Part shown: positions 8,999 through 17,715 of the stretch, in pieces
Layout: every line of letters begins with the position of its first letter
How positions within the stretch are numbered: position 1 is the first letter of the stretch
From: Streptomyces sp. ALI-76-A
GTDB lineage: Bacteria; Actinomycetota; Actinomycetes; Streptomycetales; Streptomycetaceae
Assembly: GCF_030287445.1 (NCBI RefSeq)
Contig: NZ_JASVWB010000002.1
Coordinates: 2,170,001-2,234,000 of the forward strand
Length of the DNA: 64,000 nucleotides
Reading direction: 5' to 3'
Translations under genes and position numbers: made by a program
Notes under the pieces: generated by a model
Seen by the model: only the letters and a program-made list of their open reading frames with translations
Databases searched by the model: none
Told to the model about the DNA's origin: nothing

Positions 8999-10603
8999 TC
9001 AGTCGCTCACGCCGCGGCCCAGCTCCCACAGCTGAAGCGTCGAGGAGGAGTTGAGCGCGTACGCGGTGCCCGTGATGGTGTCGCGTGCGGCGACGTACTG
9101 CTTGCCCTGCCACAGCGGCAGGACGGGCACGTCGTCGGCGACGATGTCCTGGATGTCGTTCAGGCTGGTGGCGGCGGCGATCCGGTCCGACTCACGGCGG
9201 GACTCCGGGATCAGCGTCTTGCGGATCTCGTTGTTCACGTACGGCGAGCCGATGGTGTTGTCCGCGTCGAGGAACGGCGCCAGGTAGTTGTCGGCGTCCG
9301 GGAAGTCGGGGAACCAGCCCATGCCGTAGACGTCGTACGCGCCCTTCTGCTCGGCGGGGCGGAAGGTGTCCCAGGGGGTGCCCTTGATGTCGACGTCGAA
9401 CAGCTTGCTGTCGTTGAGCTGCTTCTGCAGCACCTCGAACTCCTGCTTGGTGGCCGGACCGTAGTGGTCGGTCGTGTAGTGCATGGTCAGCTTCACCGGG
9501 GTGGTGATGTTGGCCTGGTTCAGCAGGGACTTGGCCTTGGCGGTGTTCGGGTCGCCGTAGGTGTTGAAGAACGCGTTGGAGTGGCCGGTGATGCTGGCCG
9601 GGACCATCGAGTACAGCGGCTCGGCCTGCGAGCCGTACACCTTGGCGACCAGTTCGCTGCGGTTGATGACCTGGGCCATCGCCTCACGGACCGCCGTGGA
9701 CTTCACGGACGGCGCGTCGGTGTTGAACCCGAGGTAGCGGATCTCCAGGCCGGCCAGTTCGACGAGGTTGATGTCGGTGCTCGAGGCATTGGCCAGTTTG
9801 TCGATCTGCGCCGGCGACATGGTGCGGGTCATCACGTCGATGTCGCCCCCGTCGAGCGCGGCGCCCATCGCGTCGGCGTCCTCGAAGGAGCGCATCTCGA
9901 CCTCGTCGTTGTTCACCGTCAGCGTCCCCTTGTAGTTGGGGTTCTTGGTGAACACGGCGTTGACGATCGCGTCGTTCTCGACCTCGGCCTTCAGCGTGTA
10001 CGGGCCGGAGCCGGCCACGTCGAAGCCGTCGCGCAGCTTGTCCTTGGCGTAGTCGTCGGGGTTGACGATGCCCGCCACGGGGGTCGACAGCTTGAACGGG
10101 AAGGTGGCGTCGGCCGTCTTGAGGTGGAAGATCACCTCGCGGTCGCCCTTGGCCTCGACGGTGTCGATGGTGGACAGCAGCGCGAAGACACCGCTGTCGG
10201 CCTTCAGGGCGCGGGCGCGGTCGATGGAGTACTTCACGTCTTCCGCGGTGACGGCCTGGCCGTCGGCGAACTTCAGTCCCTCACGCAGGGTGCAGGCGTA
10301 GCGCTCGTTGCCGCTGTCGGTGAAGCCGCACTTCTCGGCGGCCTCGGGCACCGGGTCGCCGTCGCCCTTCGGCATGATCATCAGGGTCTGCACGGTCTGC
10401 CGCAGGACGTTCCAGGTGCCGACGTCGTAGGCGTAGGCGGGGTCGAGGGGCGCCGGGGCGTCCTTCGTGGCGCTGAACCGGTCCGTGGTGCCGACGACGA
10501 TCGCGTCGCCACTGTCACTCCCGCTGCCGGACCCACCGCAGGCTGCGAGCACCGGCGCCAGCAGACCGATCACGGCCGGCAGCACCAAAGTCTTGCGGTT
10601 CAT
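8999..10603 (-). CDS. Solute-binding lipoprotein of a peptide-type ABC transporter (copy 2)
   Basis: 534 residues from the ATG at 10603. The signal peptide MNRKTLVLPAVIG... ends at the lipobox VLAAC followed by a Gly/Ser linker. SBP_bac_5 features: TDRFSATKDAPAPLDPAYAYD, CTLREGLKFADGQAVTAEDVKYS, and DIVADDVPVLPLWQGKQY near the C-terminus. It is longer than copy 1 by a few residues and is the first gene of the pair in the direction of transcription. The open frame continues upstream of 10603, but that part has no signal peptide. Ligand unknown. It must use a permease encoded elsewhere or act as a sensor. Confidence 0.92.
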   Translation of the reverse strand: MNRKTLVLPAVIGLLAPVLAACGGSGSGSDSGDAIVVGTTDRFSATKDAPAPLDPAYAYDVGTWNVLRQTVQTLMIMPKGDGDPVPEAAEKCGFTDSGNERYACTLREGLKFADGQAVTAEDVKYSIDRARALKADSGVFALLSTIDTVEAKGDREVIFHLKTADATFPFKLSTPVAGIVNPDDYAKDKLRDGFDVAGSGPYTLKAEVENDAIVNAVFTKNPNYKGTLTVNNDEVEMRSFEDADAMGAALDGGDIDVMTRTMSPAQIDKLANASSTDINLVELAGLEIRYLGFNTDAPSVKSTAVREAMAQVINRSELVAKVYGSQAEPLYSMVPASITGHSNAFFNTYGDPNTAKAKSLLNQANITTPVKLTMHYTTDHYGPATKQEFEVLQKQLNDSKLFDVDIKGTPWDTFRPAEQKGAYDVYGMGWFPDFPDADNYLAPFLDADNTIGSPYVNNEIRKTLIPESRRESDRIAAATSLNDIQDIVADDVPVLPLWQGKQYVAARDTITGTAYALNSSSTLQLWELGRGVSD

Positions 10604-11051
10604 GCTCGAAGTTCTCCAGAGCTGTCGAGTCCGTGTACCCGGCATACAGGGGTGTCGATGCGGATCACGGGGTAAGGGTGAGGTTCTCGCTAGGAGATTA
10701 GTCGGCGCCGGCACGACGGTTGGCGACGCCTGGAGTTGAGGGTCCATCACGCAGCGGAACCACGCGCGGACGGACCGAAAACCCAAGGGTGGAAGGATTC
10801 GTGCAGGCTTTCACCAATCGGGACACAAAGGCGCGCCCGCACCCCCCGCACAGGGGTGTTCGGCACACCGGAAGCGCCCTGTCGAGCCCTGACGGCGTGG
10901 GGAACGTCACATACGCGACAGTGCGGCAAGGCGTCGGAATTCAGCCGTCCGGTGCGGTGCGAATTCTTTCGGACACGCGCGGTGGAATTCACGTCCTATA
11001 GGTACCGCACGCTGGGTGAACACCCTGCGTATTTGCGTCATCAAGGCACTC
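10604..11051. other. 448-bp intergenic region, probable binding-protein promoter
   Basis: No convincing gene on either strand. The stretch is less GC-rich than its surroundings. It holds three GAATTC hexamers exactly 24 bp apart (10937, 10961, 10985). It must contain the promoter of the reverse-strand binding-protein pair, and the end of the HAD gene lies at its right border. Confidence 0.6.
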
Positions 11052-11747
11052 TCAGGACGCCAACAGACCGCGCAGGAATGCCAGGTCGACCTCTTCGAGC
11101 GAGGTCACGACGGTACGCCGGTCGGCCGGGGTGATGGGCGTCACGGAGGGCACCGCCACGACGTGGCAGCCGGCCGCCTCGGCCGCGGCGACGCCGGTCG
11201 CGGTGTCCTCGACGACCGCGCACCGGGCCGGGTCCGCGCCGAGTCCGGCGGCGGCGAACAGATACGGGTCGGGGTGGGGCTTGGTGCGGGCCACCTCGTC
11301 ACCGGCGACGGTCAGCGCGAAGTACTGGGGCCCCAGCGAGGCGAGCACCCGGTCGATGATGCGCCGGTGGGAGGCCGAGACCAGCGCCGTGGGGATCTCG
11401 TGCGCGGCCAGCTCGGCCAGCAGGCGGGCGGCTCCGGGCATCAGTGGCAGCGCGTGGGCGATGCGCTCCTCGAAGCCCTGGTTGAGCAGTACCGCGAGCT
11501 CGGGCAGGGTGATGTCGGCGCCGGTGGCCTCGATCAGGAACCCCGCGCTGCGGCTCATGGGACCGCCGACCACGACGTGGCGCCAGGAGTCGTCGAGGGT
11601 GTACCCGAGGCGGGCGAAGACCTCCACCTCGACGTCCCACCAGAAGCCCTCGGTGTCCACCAGGGTCCCGTCCATGTCGAGAAGCACGGCCTGAAGCGCG
11701 GAGCCTTCGGCCGTACGGGTTCCTACCGCGGGAACCGTGCTGGTCAT
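11052..11747 (-). CDS. HAD-superfamily phosphatase (beta-phosphoglucomutase-like subfamily)
   Basis: 231 residues. Motif I is LLDMDGTLVDTE near residue 23 (nucleophile and acid Asp), motif II is ALVSASH near residue 120, and the motif III/IV area is DEVARTKPHPDPY plus VVEDTATGVAAA. The cap between residues 35 and 100 is helical, as in phosphoglycolate phosphatase and beta-PGM relatives. The substrate is therefore a small phosphate ester that cannot be specified. The ATG at 11747 has AAGGAGG upstream. It lies downstream of metH but is separated from it by a strong hairpin, so it probably has its own promoter. Confidence 0.92.
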   Translation of the reverse strand: MTSTVPAVGTRTAEGSALQAVLLDMDGTLVDTEGFWWDVEVEVFARLGYTLDDSWRHVVVGGPMSRSAGFLIEATGADITLPELAVLLNQGFEERIAHALPLMPGAARLLAELAAHEIPTALVSASHRRIIDRVLASLGPQYFALTVAGDEVARTKPHPDPYLFAAAGLGADPARCAVVEDTATGVAAAEAAGCHVVAVPSVTPITPADRRTVVTSLEEVDLAFLRGLLAS

Positions 11748-11770
11748 CCACGTACCTCCTTGAGGGACGA

Positions 11771-11803
11771 GCAGGCCGGTTCCCGCGCGGGGAACCGGCC
11801 TGC
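11771..11803 (-). terminator. metH terminator
   Basis: Perfect 14-bp stem (11771-11784 with 11790-11803), 5-base loop, between the metH stop at 11876 and the HAD start at 11747. Confidence 0.85.
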
Positions 11804-11875
11804 AGTGGACCGACCAGTGTACGACTTATCCGATCAGCGTGCCGGGTGAGCCACGCCGCACCCTGGGCAGGTGCC

Positions 11876-14800
11876 TCACCGGGCGTTGAAGTACTTCGCC
11901 TCCGGGTGGTGGATCACGATGGCGTCGGTGGACTGCTCCGGATGCAGCTGGAACTCCTCGGACAGGTGGACGCCGATGCGCTCCGGCTGGAGCAGGTCCG
12001 CGATCTTCGCGCGGTCCTCCAGGTCGGGGCAGGCGCCGTAGCCGAGGGAGAAGCGGGCGCCCCGGTACTTCAGGGCGAACATCTCCTCCACGTCCTTCGG
12101 GTCCTCACCGGCGAAGCCCAGCTCCGAACGCACGCGCGCGTGCCAGTACTCGGCGAGTGCCTCCGCCAACTGCACGGACAGTCCGTGCAGTTCGAGGTAG
12201 TCGCGGTAGGCGTTGGCCTCGAACAGCTTCGCGGTCTCGGTGCCGATCCGGGAGCCGACGGTGACGACCTGGAGGCCGACCACGTCCGTCTGTCCCGACT
12301 CCTCCGGACGGAAGAAGTCGGCCAGGCACAGGCGGCGGCCGCGGCGCTGGCGCGGGAAGGTGAAGCGGGTGCGCTCGTTGCCCTGGTCGTCCAGGATGAT
12401 CAGGTCGTCGTCCTTGGAGACGCAGGGGAAGTAGCCGTAGACGACGGCGGCTTCGAGGAGGTTCTCGGTCTGTAGCCTGTCCAGCAGTCCGCGCAGCCGG
12501 GGCCGGCCCTCGGTCTCGACGAGTTCCTCGTAGGAGGGTCCGTCGCCGGTGCGGGCCTGCTTGAGCCCCCACTGCCCCTTGAACAGGGCGCCTTCGTCGA
12601 GCCAGCTCGCGTACTCCTTGAGCTGGACGCCCTTGATGACGCGGGAGCCCCAGAACGGCGGGGTGGGGACCGGGTTGTCGGTGGCGACGTCGGAGCGGAC
12701 GTGGCCCTCCTGCGGGCGCTCCTCGACCTCGACGGCGGCGCCTGCGCGCACCCGGCGCTGCTTGAGTTCGGGCAGCTTCGCCCCGGGCACGCCCCGCTTG
12801 ACGCCGATCAGCGCGTCCATCAGGCGCAGGCCCTCGAACGCGTCGCGGGCGTAGCGGACTTCGCCCTCGTAGATCTCGTGCAGGTCCTGCTCGACGTACG
12901 CCCGGGTCAGGGCCGCGCCGCCGAGGATGACCGGGAAGTCCGCCGCCATGCCGCGCTGGTTGAGCTCCTGCAGGTTCTCCTTCATGATCACCGTGGACTT
13001 GACCAGGAGACCGGACATGCCGATGACGTCGGCGCGGTGCTCCTCGGCGGCCTCCAGGATCGCGGAGACGGGCTGCTTGATGCCGAGGTTGACGACGTTG
13101 TAGCCGTTGTTGGTCAGGATGATGTCGACGAGGTTCTTGCCGATGTCGTGCACGTCGCCGCGCACGGTGGCGAGCACGATGGTGCCCTTGCCGGCCTCGT
13201 CGCCCTCGACCTTCTCCATGTGCGGTTCCAGGTAGGCCACCGCACTCTTCATCACCTCGGCGGACTGCAGGACGAACGGCAGCTGCATCTGGCCGGAGCC
13301 GAACAGCTCGCCGACCACCTTCATGCCGTCCAGCAGGGTCTCGTTGACGATGTCCAGGGCCGGGCGGGTCTCCAGAGCGGCGGCGAGGTCGGCCTCCAGG
13401 CCGTTCTTCTCGCCGTCGATGATGCGGCGCTTGAGGCGCTCGTCCAGCGGCAGCGCGGCCAGTTCCTCGGCCCTGCCCGCCTTCAGGGACTTGGTGGTGG
13501 CGCCCTCGAAGAGCTGCATGAGCTTCTGCAGCGGGTCGTAGCCCTCGGCGCGGCGGTCGTAGATGAGGTCGAGGGCCGTGGCGACCTCTTCCTCGGTGAA
13601 GCGGGCGATGGGCAGGATCTTCGACGCGTGCACGATCGCCGAGTCCAGGCCCGCCTTGACGCACTCGTCCAGGAAGACGGAGTTGAGCAGCACGCGGGCG
13701 GCCGGGTTGAGGCCGAAGGAGATGTTCGACAGGCCCAGGGTGGTCTGTACGTCCGGGTGGCGCCGCTTGAGTTCGCGGATCGCCTCGATGGTGGCGATGC
13801 CGTCCTTGCGGGACTCCTCCTGGCCGGTACAGATGGTGAAGGTCAGGGTGTCGATGAGGATGTCCGACTCGTGGATGCCCCAGTTGCCGGTCAGGTCCGC
13901 GATCAGCCGCTCGGCGATCGCCACCTTGTGCTCCGGCGTACGGGCCTGGCCCTCCTCGTCGATGGTCAGCGCGATCAGCGCCGCCCCGTGCTCCCGCGCC
14001 AGTTCGGTGACCTTCACGAACCGGGACTCGGGGCCGTCGCCGTCCTCGTAGTTGACGGAGTTGATGACCGCGCGTCCGCCGAGCTTCTCCAGGCCGGCCC
14101 GCAGTACCTCGACCTCGGTGGAGTCCAGGACGATCGGCAGGGTGGAGGCGGTGGCGAAGCGGCCGGCCAGTTCCTCCATGTCGGCCACGCCGTCGCGGCC
14201 GACGTAGTCCACGCACAGGTCGAGCATGTGCGCGCCCTCGCGGATCTGCTCGCGGGCCATCTCCACGCAGTCGTCCCAGCGGCCGTCCAGCATGGCCTCG
14301 CGGAACTTCTTCGAGCCGTTGGCGTTGGTGCGCTCGCCGATGGCCAGGTACGCGGTGTCCTGACGGAAGGGCACCGTCTGGTAGAGGGAGGCCGCCCCCG
14401 GTTCGGGACGCGGGTCCCGCTCCCCCGGCGTGACGTCACGGACGCGCTCGACGACCTGGCGCAGGTGCTCGGGGGTGGTGCCGCAGCAGCCGCCGATCAG
14501 GGACAGGCCGTAGTCGCGGACGAAGGTCTCCTGCGCGTCGGCCAGGCCCTCGGGGTCGAGCGGGAAGTGCGCGCCGTCCTTGGTGAGGATCGGCAGGCCC
14601 GCGTTCGGCATGCACAGCAGCGGGATGCGGGAGTGCCGGGTGAGGTAGCGCAGGTGCTCGCTCATCTCGGCCGGGCCGGTGGAGCAGTTCAGCCCGATCA
14701 TGTCGATGCCGAGCGGCTCCAGCGCGGTCAGCGCGGCGCCGATCTCGGAGCCGAGCAGCATGGTGCCGGTGGTCTCGAAGGCCATGGAGACCACCAGGGG

Positions 14801-15397
14801 CACCTCGACACCGGTCGCCTCCATGGCGCGCCGGGCGCCCAGGACGGAGGCCTTGGTCTGGAGCAGGTCCTGGGTGGTCTCGACGATCAGGGCGTCGGCG
14901 CCGCCGGCCAGCAGGCCCTCGGCGTTGGCCTGGTAGCCGTCGCGGATGGTGCCGTAGGCGATGTGGCCGAGGGTGGGCAGCTTGGTGCCCGGGCCGATGG
15001 AGCCCAGCACCCAGCGGGTACGGCCGTCCCGGGCGGCGTACGCGTCGGCCGCCTCGCGGGCGATGCGGGCACCGGCCTCGGACAGTTCGTGCACGCGGTC
15101 GGAGATCTCGTACTCGGCGGCGGCCGAGTGGTTGGCCCCGAAGGTGTTCGTCTCCACGCAGTCGACGCCCACCGCGAAGTACGCGTCGTGGACCGAGCGG
15201 ACGATGTCCGGGCGGGTGACGTTCAGGATCTCGTTGCAGCCTTCGAGGTTCTCGAAGTCCTCCAACGTCGGGTCCTGGGCCTGAAGCATCGTGCCCATCG
15301 CTCCGTCGGCGACCACCACCCGGGTGGCGAGCGCCTCGCGGAGCGCGGACACACGGGTCCGGCTGTCGGCGGAAGGGGTCGGTGGCAACGAGGCCAT
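11876..15397 (-). CDS. metH: Cobalamin-dependent methionine synthase MetH
   Basis: 1,173 residues, full length for MetH. Domain order: homocysteine-binding barrel (ADGAMGTML at about 30; zinc cysteines in LNCSTGP about 236 and GGCCGTTP about 302), methyltetrahydrofolate (pterin) barrel about 350-620 (IGERTNANGSKKF, VDYVGRDG), cobalamin cap and B12 domain about 640-890 with base-off motif DVHDIGKN about 745, and a reactivation SAM-binding domain to the end (RIGVHLSEEFQLHPEQST). It transfers methyl from methyl-THF to homocysteine. GGGAGCCCC precedes the ATG. No cobalamin riboswitch core was recognised upstream. Confidence 0.97.
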   Translation of the reverse strand: MASLPPTPSADSRTRVSALREALATRVVVADGAMGTMLQAQDPTLEDFENLEGCNEILNVTRPDIVRSVHDAYFAVGVDCVETNTFGANHSAAAEYEISDRVHELSEAGARIAREAADAYAARDGRTRWVLGSIGPGTKLPTLGHIAYGTIRDGYQANAEGLLAGGADALIVETTQDLLQTKASVLGARRAMEATGVEVPLVVSMAFETTGTMLLGSEIGAALTALEPLGIDMIGLNCSTGPAEMSEHLRYLTRHSRIPLLCMPNAGLPILTKDGAHFPLDPEGLADAQETFVRDYGLSLIGGCCGTTPEHLRQVVERVRDVTPGERDPRPEPGAASLYQTVPFRQDTAYLAIGERTNANGSKKFREAMLDGRWDDCVEMAREQIREGAHMLDLCVDYVGRDGVADMEELAGRFATASTLPIVLDSTEVEVLRAGLEKLGGRAVINSVNYEDGDGPESRFVKVTELAREHGAALIALTIDEEGQARTPEHKVAIAERLIADLTGNWGIHESDILIDTLTFTICTGQEESRKDGIATIEAIRELKRRHPDVQTTLGLSNISFGLNPAARVLLNSVFLDECVKAGLDSAIVHASKILPIARFTEEEVATALDLIYDRRAEGYDPLQKLMQLFEGATTKSLKAGRAEELAALPLDERLKRRIIDGEKNGLEADLAAALETRPALDIVNETLLDGMKVVGELFGSGQMQLPFVLQSAEVMKSAVAYLEPHMEKVEGDEAGKGTIVLATVRGDVHDIGKNLVDIILTNNGYNVVNLGIKQPVSAILEAAEEHRADVIGMSGLLVKSTVIMKENLQELNQRGMAADFPVILGGAALTRAYVEQDLHEIYEGEVRYARDAFEGLRLMDALIGVKRGVPGAKLPELKQRRVRAGAAVEVEERPQEGHVRSDVATDNPVPTPPFWGSRVIKGVQLKEYASWLDEGALFKGQWGLKQARTGDGPSYEELVETEGRPRLRGLLDRLQTENLLEAAVVYGYFPCVSKDDDLIILDDQGNERTRFTFPRQRRGRRLCLADFFRPEESGQTDVVGLQVVTVGSRIGTETAKLFEANAYRDYLELHGLSVQLAEALAEYWHARVRSELGFAGEDPKDVEEMFALKYRGARFSLGYGACPDLEDRAKIADLLQPERIGVHLSEEFQLHPEQSTDAIVIHHPEAKYFNAR

Positions 15398-15617
15398 GAA
15401 GGGGCTCCCTTAGGTGCGACGGCTGTCGGCTTTCCGCTTTCCGCGCGCCCGCGAGACGGTCCGCGGGGGCGCACCCCGCCAGGGTAGCCGGGTCCCGGCC
15501 GCGGCGGTCTGGGCGTCCAGGGGACGGACGAGGATGACGGGCCGGCGGCACGCGGGATACGAGTGACGCAACGGATGTGTACCGACCATTAGCGAGAGGT
15601 CGGCATGGACCGGTAGT

Positions 15618-15634
15618 GTTCGACATTGCCGAAC
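15618..15634. promoter_or_regulatory. Putative GylR operator in front of gylR
   Basis: GTTCGACATTGCCGAAC, a 17-bp element with GTTCG/CGAAC arms, 55 bp upstream of the gylR start. It matches 15 of 17 positions with the element at 16749-16765 in front of glpF. IclR regulators bind such inverted repeats, and gylR of S. coelicolor is known to be autoregulated. Assignment of this exact sequence is inference. Confidence 0.7.
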
Positions 15635-15688
15635 GGCGGCAGCGGACGTCGCGAGTGCGCGGCCGAAGGGGACGGAGGCAGGACGGCG

Positions 15689-16453
15689 ATGGCACGGAAC
15701 ATCCAGTCGCTGGAACGCGCGGCCGCGATGCTGCGGCTCCTCGCCGGCGGCGAGCGGAGACTCGGCCTGTCCGACATCGCCTCGTCCCTGGGCCTCGCCA
15801 AGGGCACCGCGCACGGCATCCTGCGCACCCTCCAGCAGGAGGGCTTCGTCGAGCAGGACGACGCCTCCGGGCGCTACCAGCTGGGCGCCGAGCTGCTGCG
15901 CCTGGGCACCACCTACCTCGACGTGCACGAGCTGCGGGCCCGCGCCCTGGTGTGGACCGACGACCTGGCCCGCTCCAGCGGCGAGAGCGTGCACCTGGGG
16001 GTGCTGCACCAGCAGGGCGTGCTGGTCGTGCACCACGTCTTCCGGCCCGACGACAGCCGGCAGGTGCTGGAGATCGGGGCCATGCAGCCCCTGCACTGCA
16101 CGGCCCTGGGCAAGGTCCTGTCGGCGTACGACCCGGTCGCGCACAGCGAGGCGCTGGAGAGCGACCGCAAGGCCTTCACCGACCGGACCGTCTGCGAGCT
16201 GGACGACTTCGAGCACATCCTCGACGTCACGCGCGCGCGTGGGTACGCGGCGGACGTCGAGGAGACCTGGGAAGGCGTGGCCTCCATCGCCGCCCCCATC
16301 CACGACCGGCGCCGCATGCCGGTGGGCGCGGTCGGCATCACCGGGGCCGTGGAGCGGCTGTGCCGGGACGGCGAGCTGCGCCAGGAACTGATCGCGGCGG
16401 TGCGGGACTGCGCCCGCGCGGTGTCGCGGGACCTGGGCGCCGGGCGGTTCTGA
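15689..16453 (+). CDS. gylR: IclR-family glycerol operon regulator GylR
   Basis: 254 residues. An N-terminal winged helix (IQSLERAAAMLRLL...LGLSDIASSLGLAKGTAHGILRTL, residues 4-50) is followed by an IclR effector domain (VHLGVLHQQGVLVVHH, PLHCTALGKVL, VASIAAPIHD). GylR represses the glycerol catabolic operon, with glycerol 3-phosphate or glycerol as inducer. This matches the position directly before glpF-glpK-glpD. The ATG at 15689 is chosen because it begins the helix-turn-helix domain and has GGAGGCAGGA upstream. It is divergent from metH across 291 bp. Confidence 0.95.
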   Translation: MARNIQSLERAAAMLRLLAGGERRLGLSDIASSLGLAKGTAHGILRTLQQEGFVEQDDASGRYQLGAELLRLGTTYLDVHELRARALVWTDDLARSSGESVHLGVLHQQGVLVVHHVFRPDDSRQVLEIGAMQPLHCTALGKVLSAYDPVAHSEALESDRKAFTDRTVCELDDFEHILDVTRARGYAADVEETWEGVASIAAPIHDRRRMPVGAVGITGAVERLCRDGELRQELIAAVRDCARAVSRDLGAGRF

Positions 16454-16580
16454 GCGGCGCGGGACCGACCGCGGGGCGCGGCACCGAGCGGGCGCGCTCC
16501 CGCGTCGGCCCGGGCGGTGCCAGGGCGACGCCGGGCAGCCCGCAGCCCCGCCCCGACCAGGTACTCCGACGAGCGGCACC

Positions 16581-16618
16581 CGAGGGGCCGGTGCGCCACG
16601 GGGCGTTCCGGCCCCTCG
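16581..16618 (+). terminator. gylR terminator
   Basis: Perfect 11-bp GC-rich stem (16581-16591 with 16608-16618) in the 393-bp gap between gylR and glpF. The rest of that gap holds about 125 bp of GC-rich filler and the glpF promoter region. Confidence 0.8.
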
Positions 16619-16748
16619 TCGTGTGCCGGGACGCCCCCGTGTCCGGGGCGGCGCAAGATCGATAGCAGACGGCAATCAATAACGATCGGGTTTTCGATAA
16701 CCAAACTCTTGACGTGCCTGTAACCCCGGAGCAAGACTCCCGTCCATC

Positions 16749-16765
16749 GGTCGACATTGTCGAAC
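16749..16765. promoter_or_regulatory. Putative GylR operator in front of glpF
   Basis: GGTCGACATTGTCGAAC, 15/17 identical to the element upstream of gylR. A TTGACG hexamer at 16709-16714 and TAGAGT at 16784-16789 flank it as possible promoter parts, so bound repressor would block transcription. A weaker match with GTTT/AAAC arms lies at 16690-16706. Confidence 0.7.
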
Positions 16766-16846
16766 ACCGACCGGCAATAGGCGTAGAGTGTGACAACGCC
16801 AAGGGCCGGCAGCTCTTCCCCTGGACGAAGGACAAAGGAGTCGCGG

Positions 16847-17641
16847 GTGTCCAGCTCCGACATCTTCATCGGCGAGACCATCGGTACCGCCATACTCATC
16901 CTGCTCGGCGGCGGCGTCTGTGCCGCCGTCACGCTGAAGGCCTCCAAGGCCCGTAACGCCGGCTGGCTCGCCATCACCTTCGGGTGGGGTTTCGCCGTCC
17001 TGACGGCCGTATACACCTCCGCGCCGCTCTCCGGCGCCCACCTCAACCCGGCCGTGACGCTCGCGATCGCGATCAAGGACGACGACTGGAGCAACCTCCC
17101 GGTCTACTGGGCCGGACAGTTCCTCGGCGCGGCGATCGGCGCGGCCCTGGTCTGGGTCACCTACTACGGCCAGTTCCACGCGCACCTCACCGACCGGGAG
17201 ATCGTCGGCGGTCCGGGCGCGCAGGACACGAACGTCAAGGCCGTCGAGGCCCAGGAGAAGGGCGCCGGCCCGGTGCTCGGCGTCTTCTCCACCGGCCCCG
17301 AGATCCGCGTCGTGTGGCAGAACCTCGCCACGGAGATCATCGGCACCGTGGTGCTGGTGCTCGCCGTCCTCACGCAGGGCCTGAACGACAGCGGCAAGGG
17401 CCTCGGCACCCTCGGCGCCCTGATCACCGCGCTGGTGGTGGTCTCGATCGGTCTGTCCCTGGGCGGACCGACCGGCTACGCGATCAACCCGGCCCGTGAC
17501 CTCGGTCCGCGCATCGTGCACGCCCTCCTGCCTCTGCCCAACAAGGGCGGCTCCGACTGGGGCTACGCCTGGATCCCGGTGGTGGGTCCGCTGATCGGCG
17601 GCGCCGTCGCGGCAGGCATCTACAACGTCGCTTTTGCTTAG
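16847..17641 (+). CDS. glpF: Glycerol facilitator (aquaglyceroporin) GlpF
   Basis: 264 residues with six membrane spans and the two half-helix signatures SGAHLNPAV (about residue 65) and GYAINPARD (about residue 212). The Asp after NPAR is typical of glycerol-conducting members. An insertion of about 30 residues between spans 3 and 4 ([20 protein letters not shown]) is expected to face outward. It lets glycerol diffuse into the cell for GlpK. The GTG start has AAAGGAG six bases upstream. First gene of the glpFKD operon, with 74 bp to glpK. Confidence 0.95.
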   Translation: MSSSDIFIGETIGTAILILLGGGVCAAVTLKASKARNAGWLAITFGWGFAVLTAVYTSAPLSGAHLNPAVTLAIAIKDDDWSNLPVYWAGQFLGAAIGAALVWVTYYGQFHAHLTDREIVGGPGAQDTNVKAVEAQEKGAGPVLGVFSTGPEIRVVWQNLATEIIGTVVLVLAVLTQGLNDSGKGLGTLGALITALVVVSIGLSLGGPTGYAINPARDLGPRIVHALLPLPNKGGSDWGYAWIPVVGPLIGGAVAAGIYNVAFA

Positions 17642-17715
17642 AACAGCGCTTCCGAGCACTTGAGCAGCAGTAGTAGAACCAGTCCCTCCCTCACGGAACC
17701 TCCCAGGAGCACACA

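Noticed and set aside
7286..10675. Forward open frame of 1,129 codons
   Set aside because: It lies antisense to the two binding-protein genes, is Val/Gly/Glu-rich without any family motif, and arises from GC-rich third positions.
12701..15487. Forward open frame of 928 codons
   Set aside because: Antisense shadow of metH, whose conserved motifs are continuous on the reverse strand.
15398..15617. Cobalamin or SAM riboswitch before metH
   Set aside because: No cobalamin box or SAM-I core sequence could be recognised in the leader; a covariance search would settle it.
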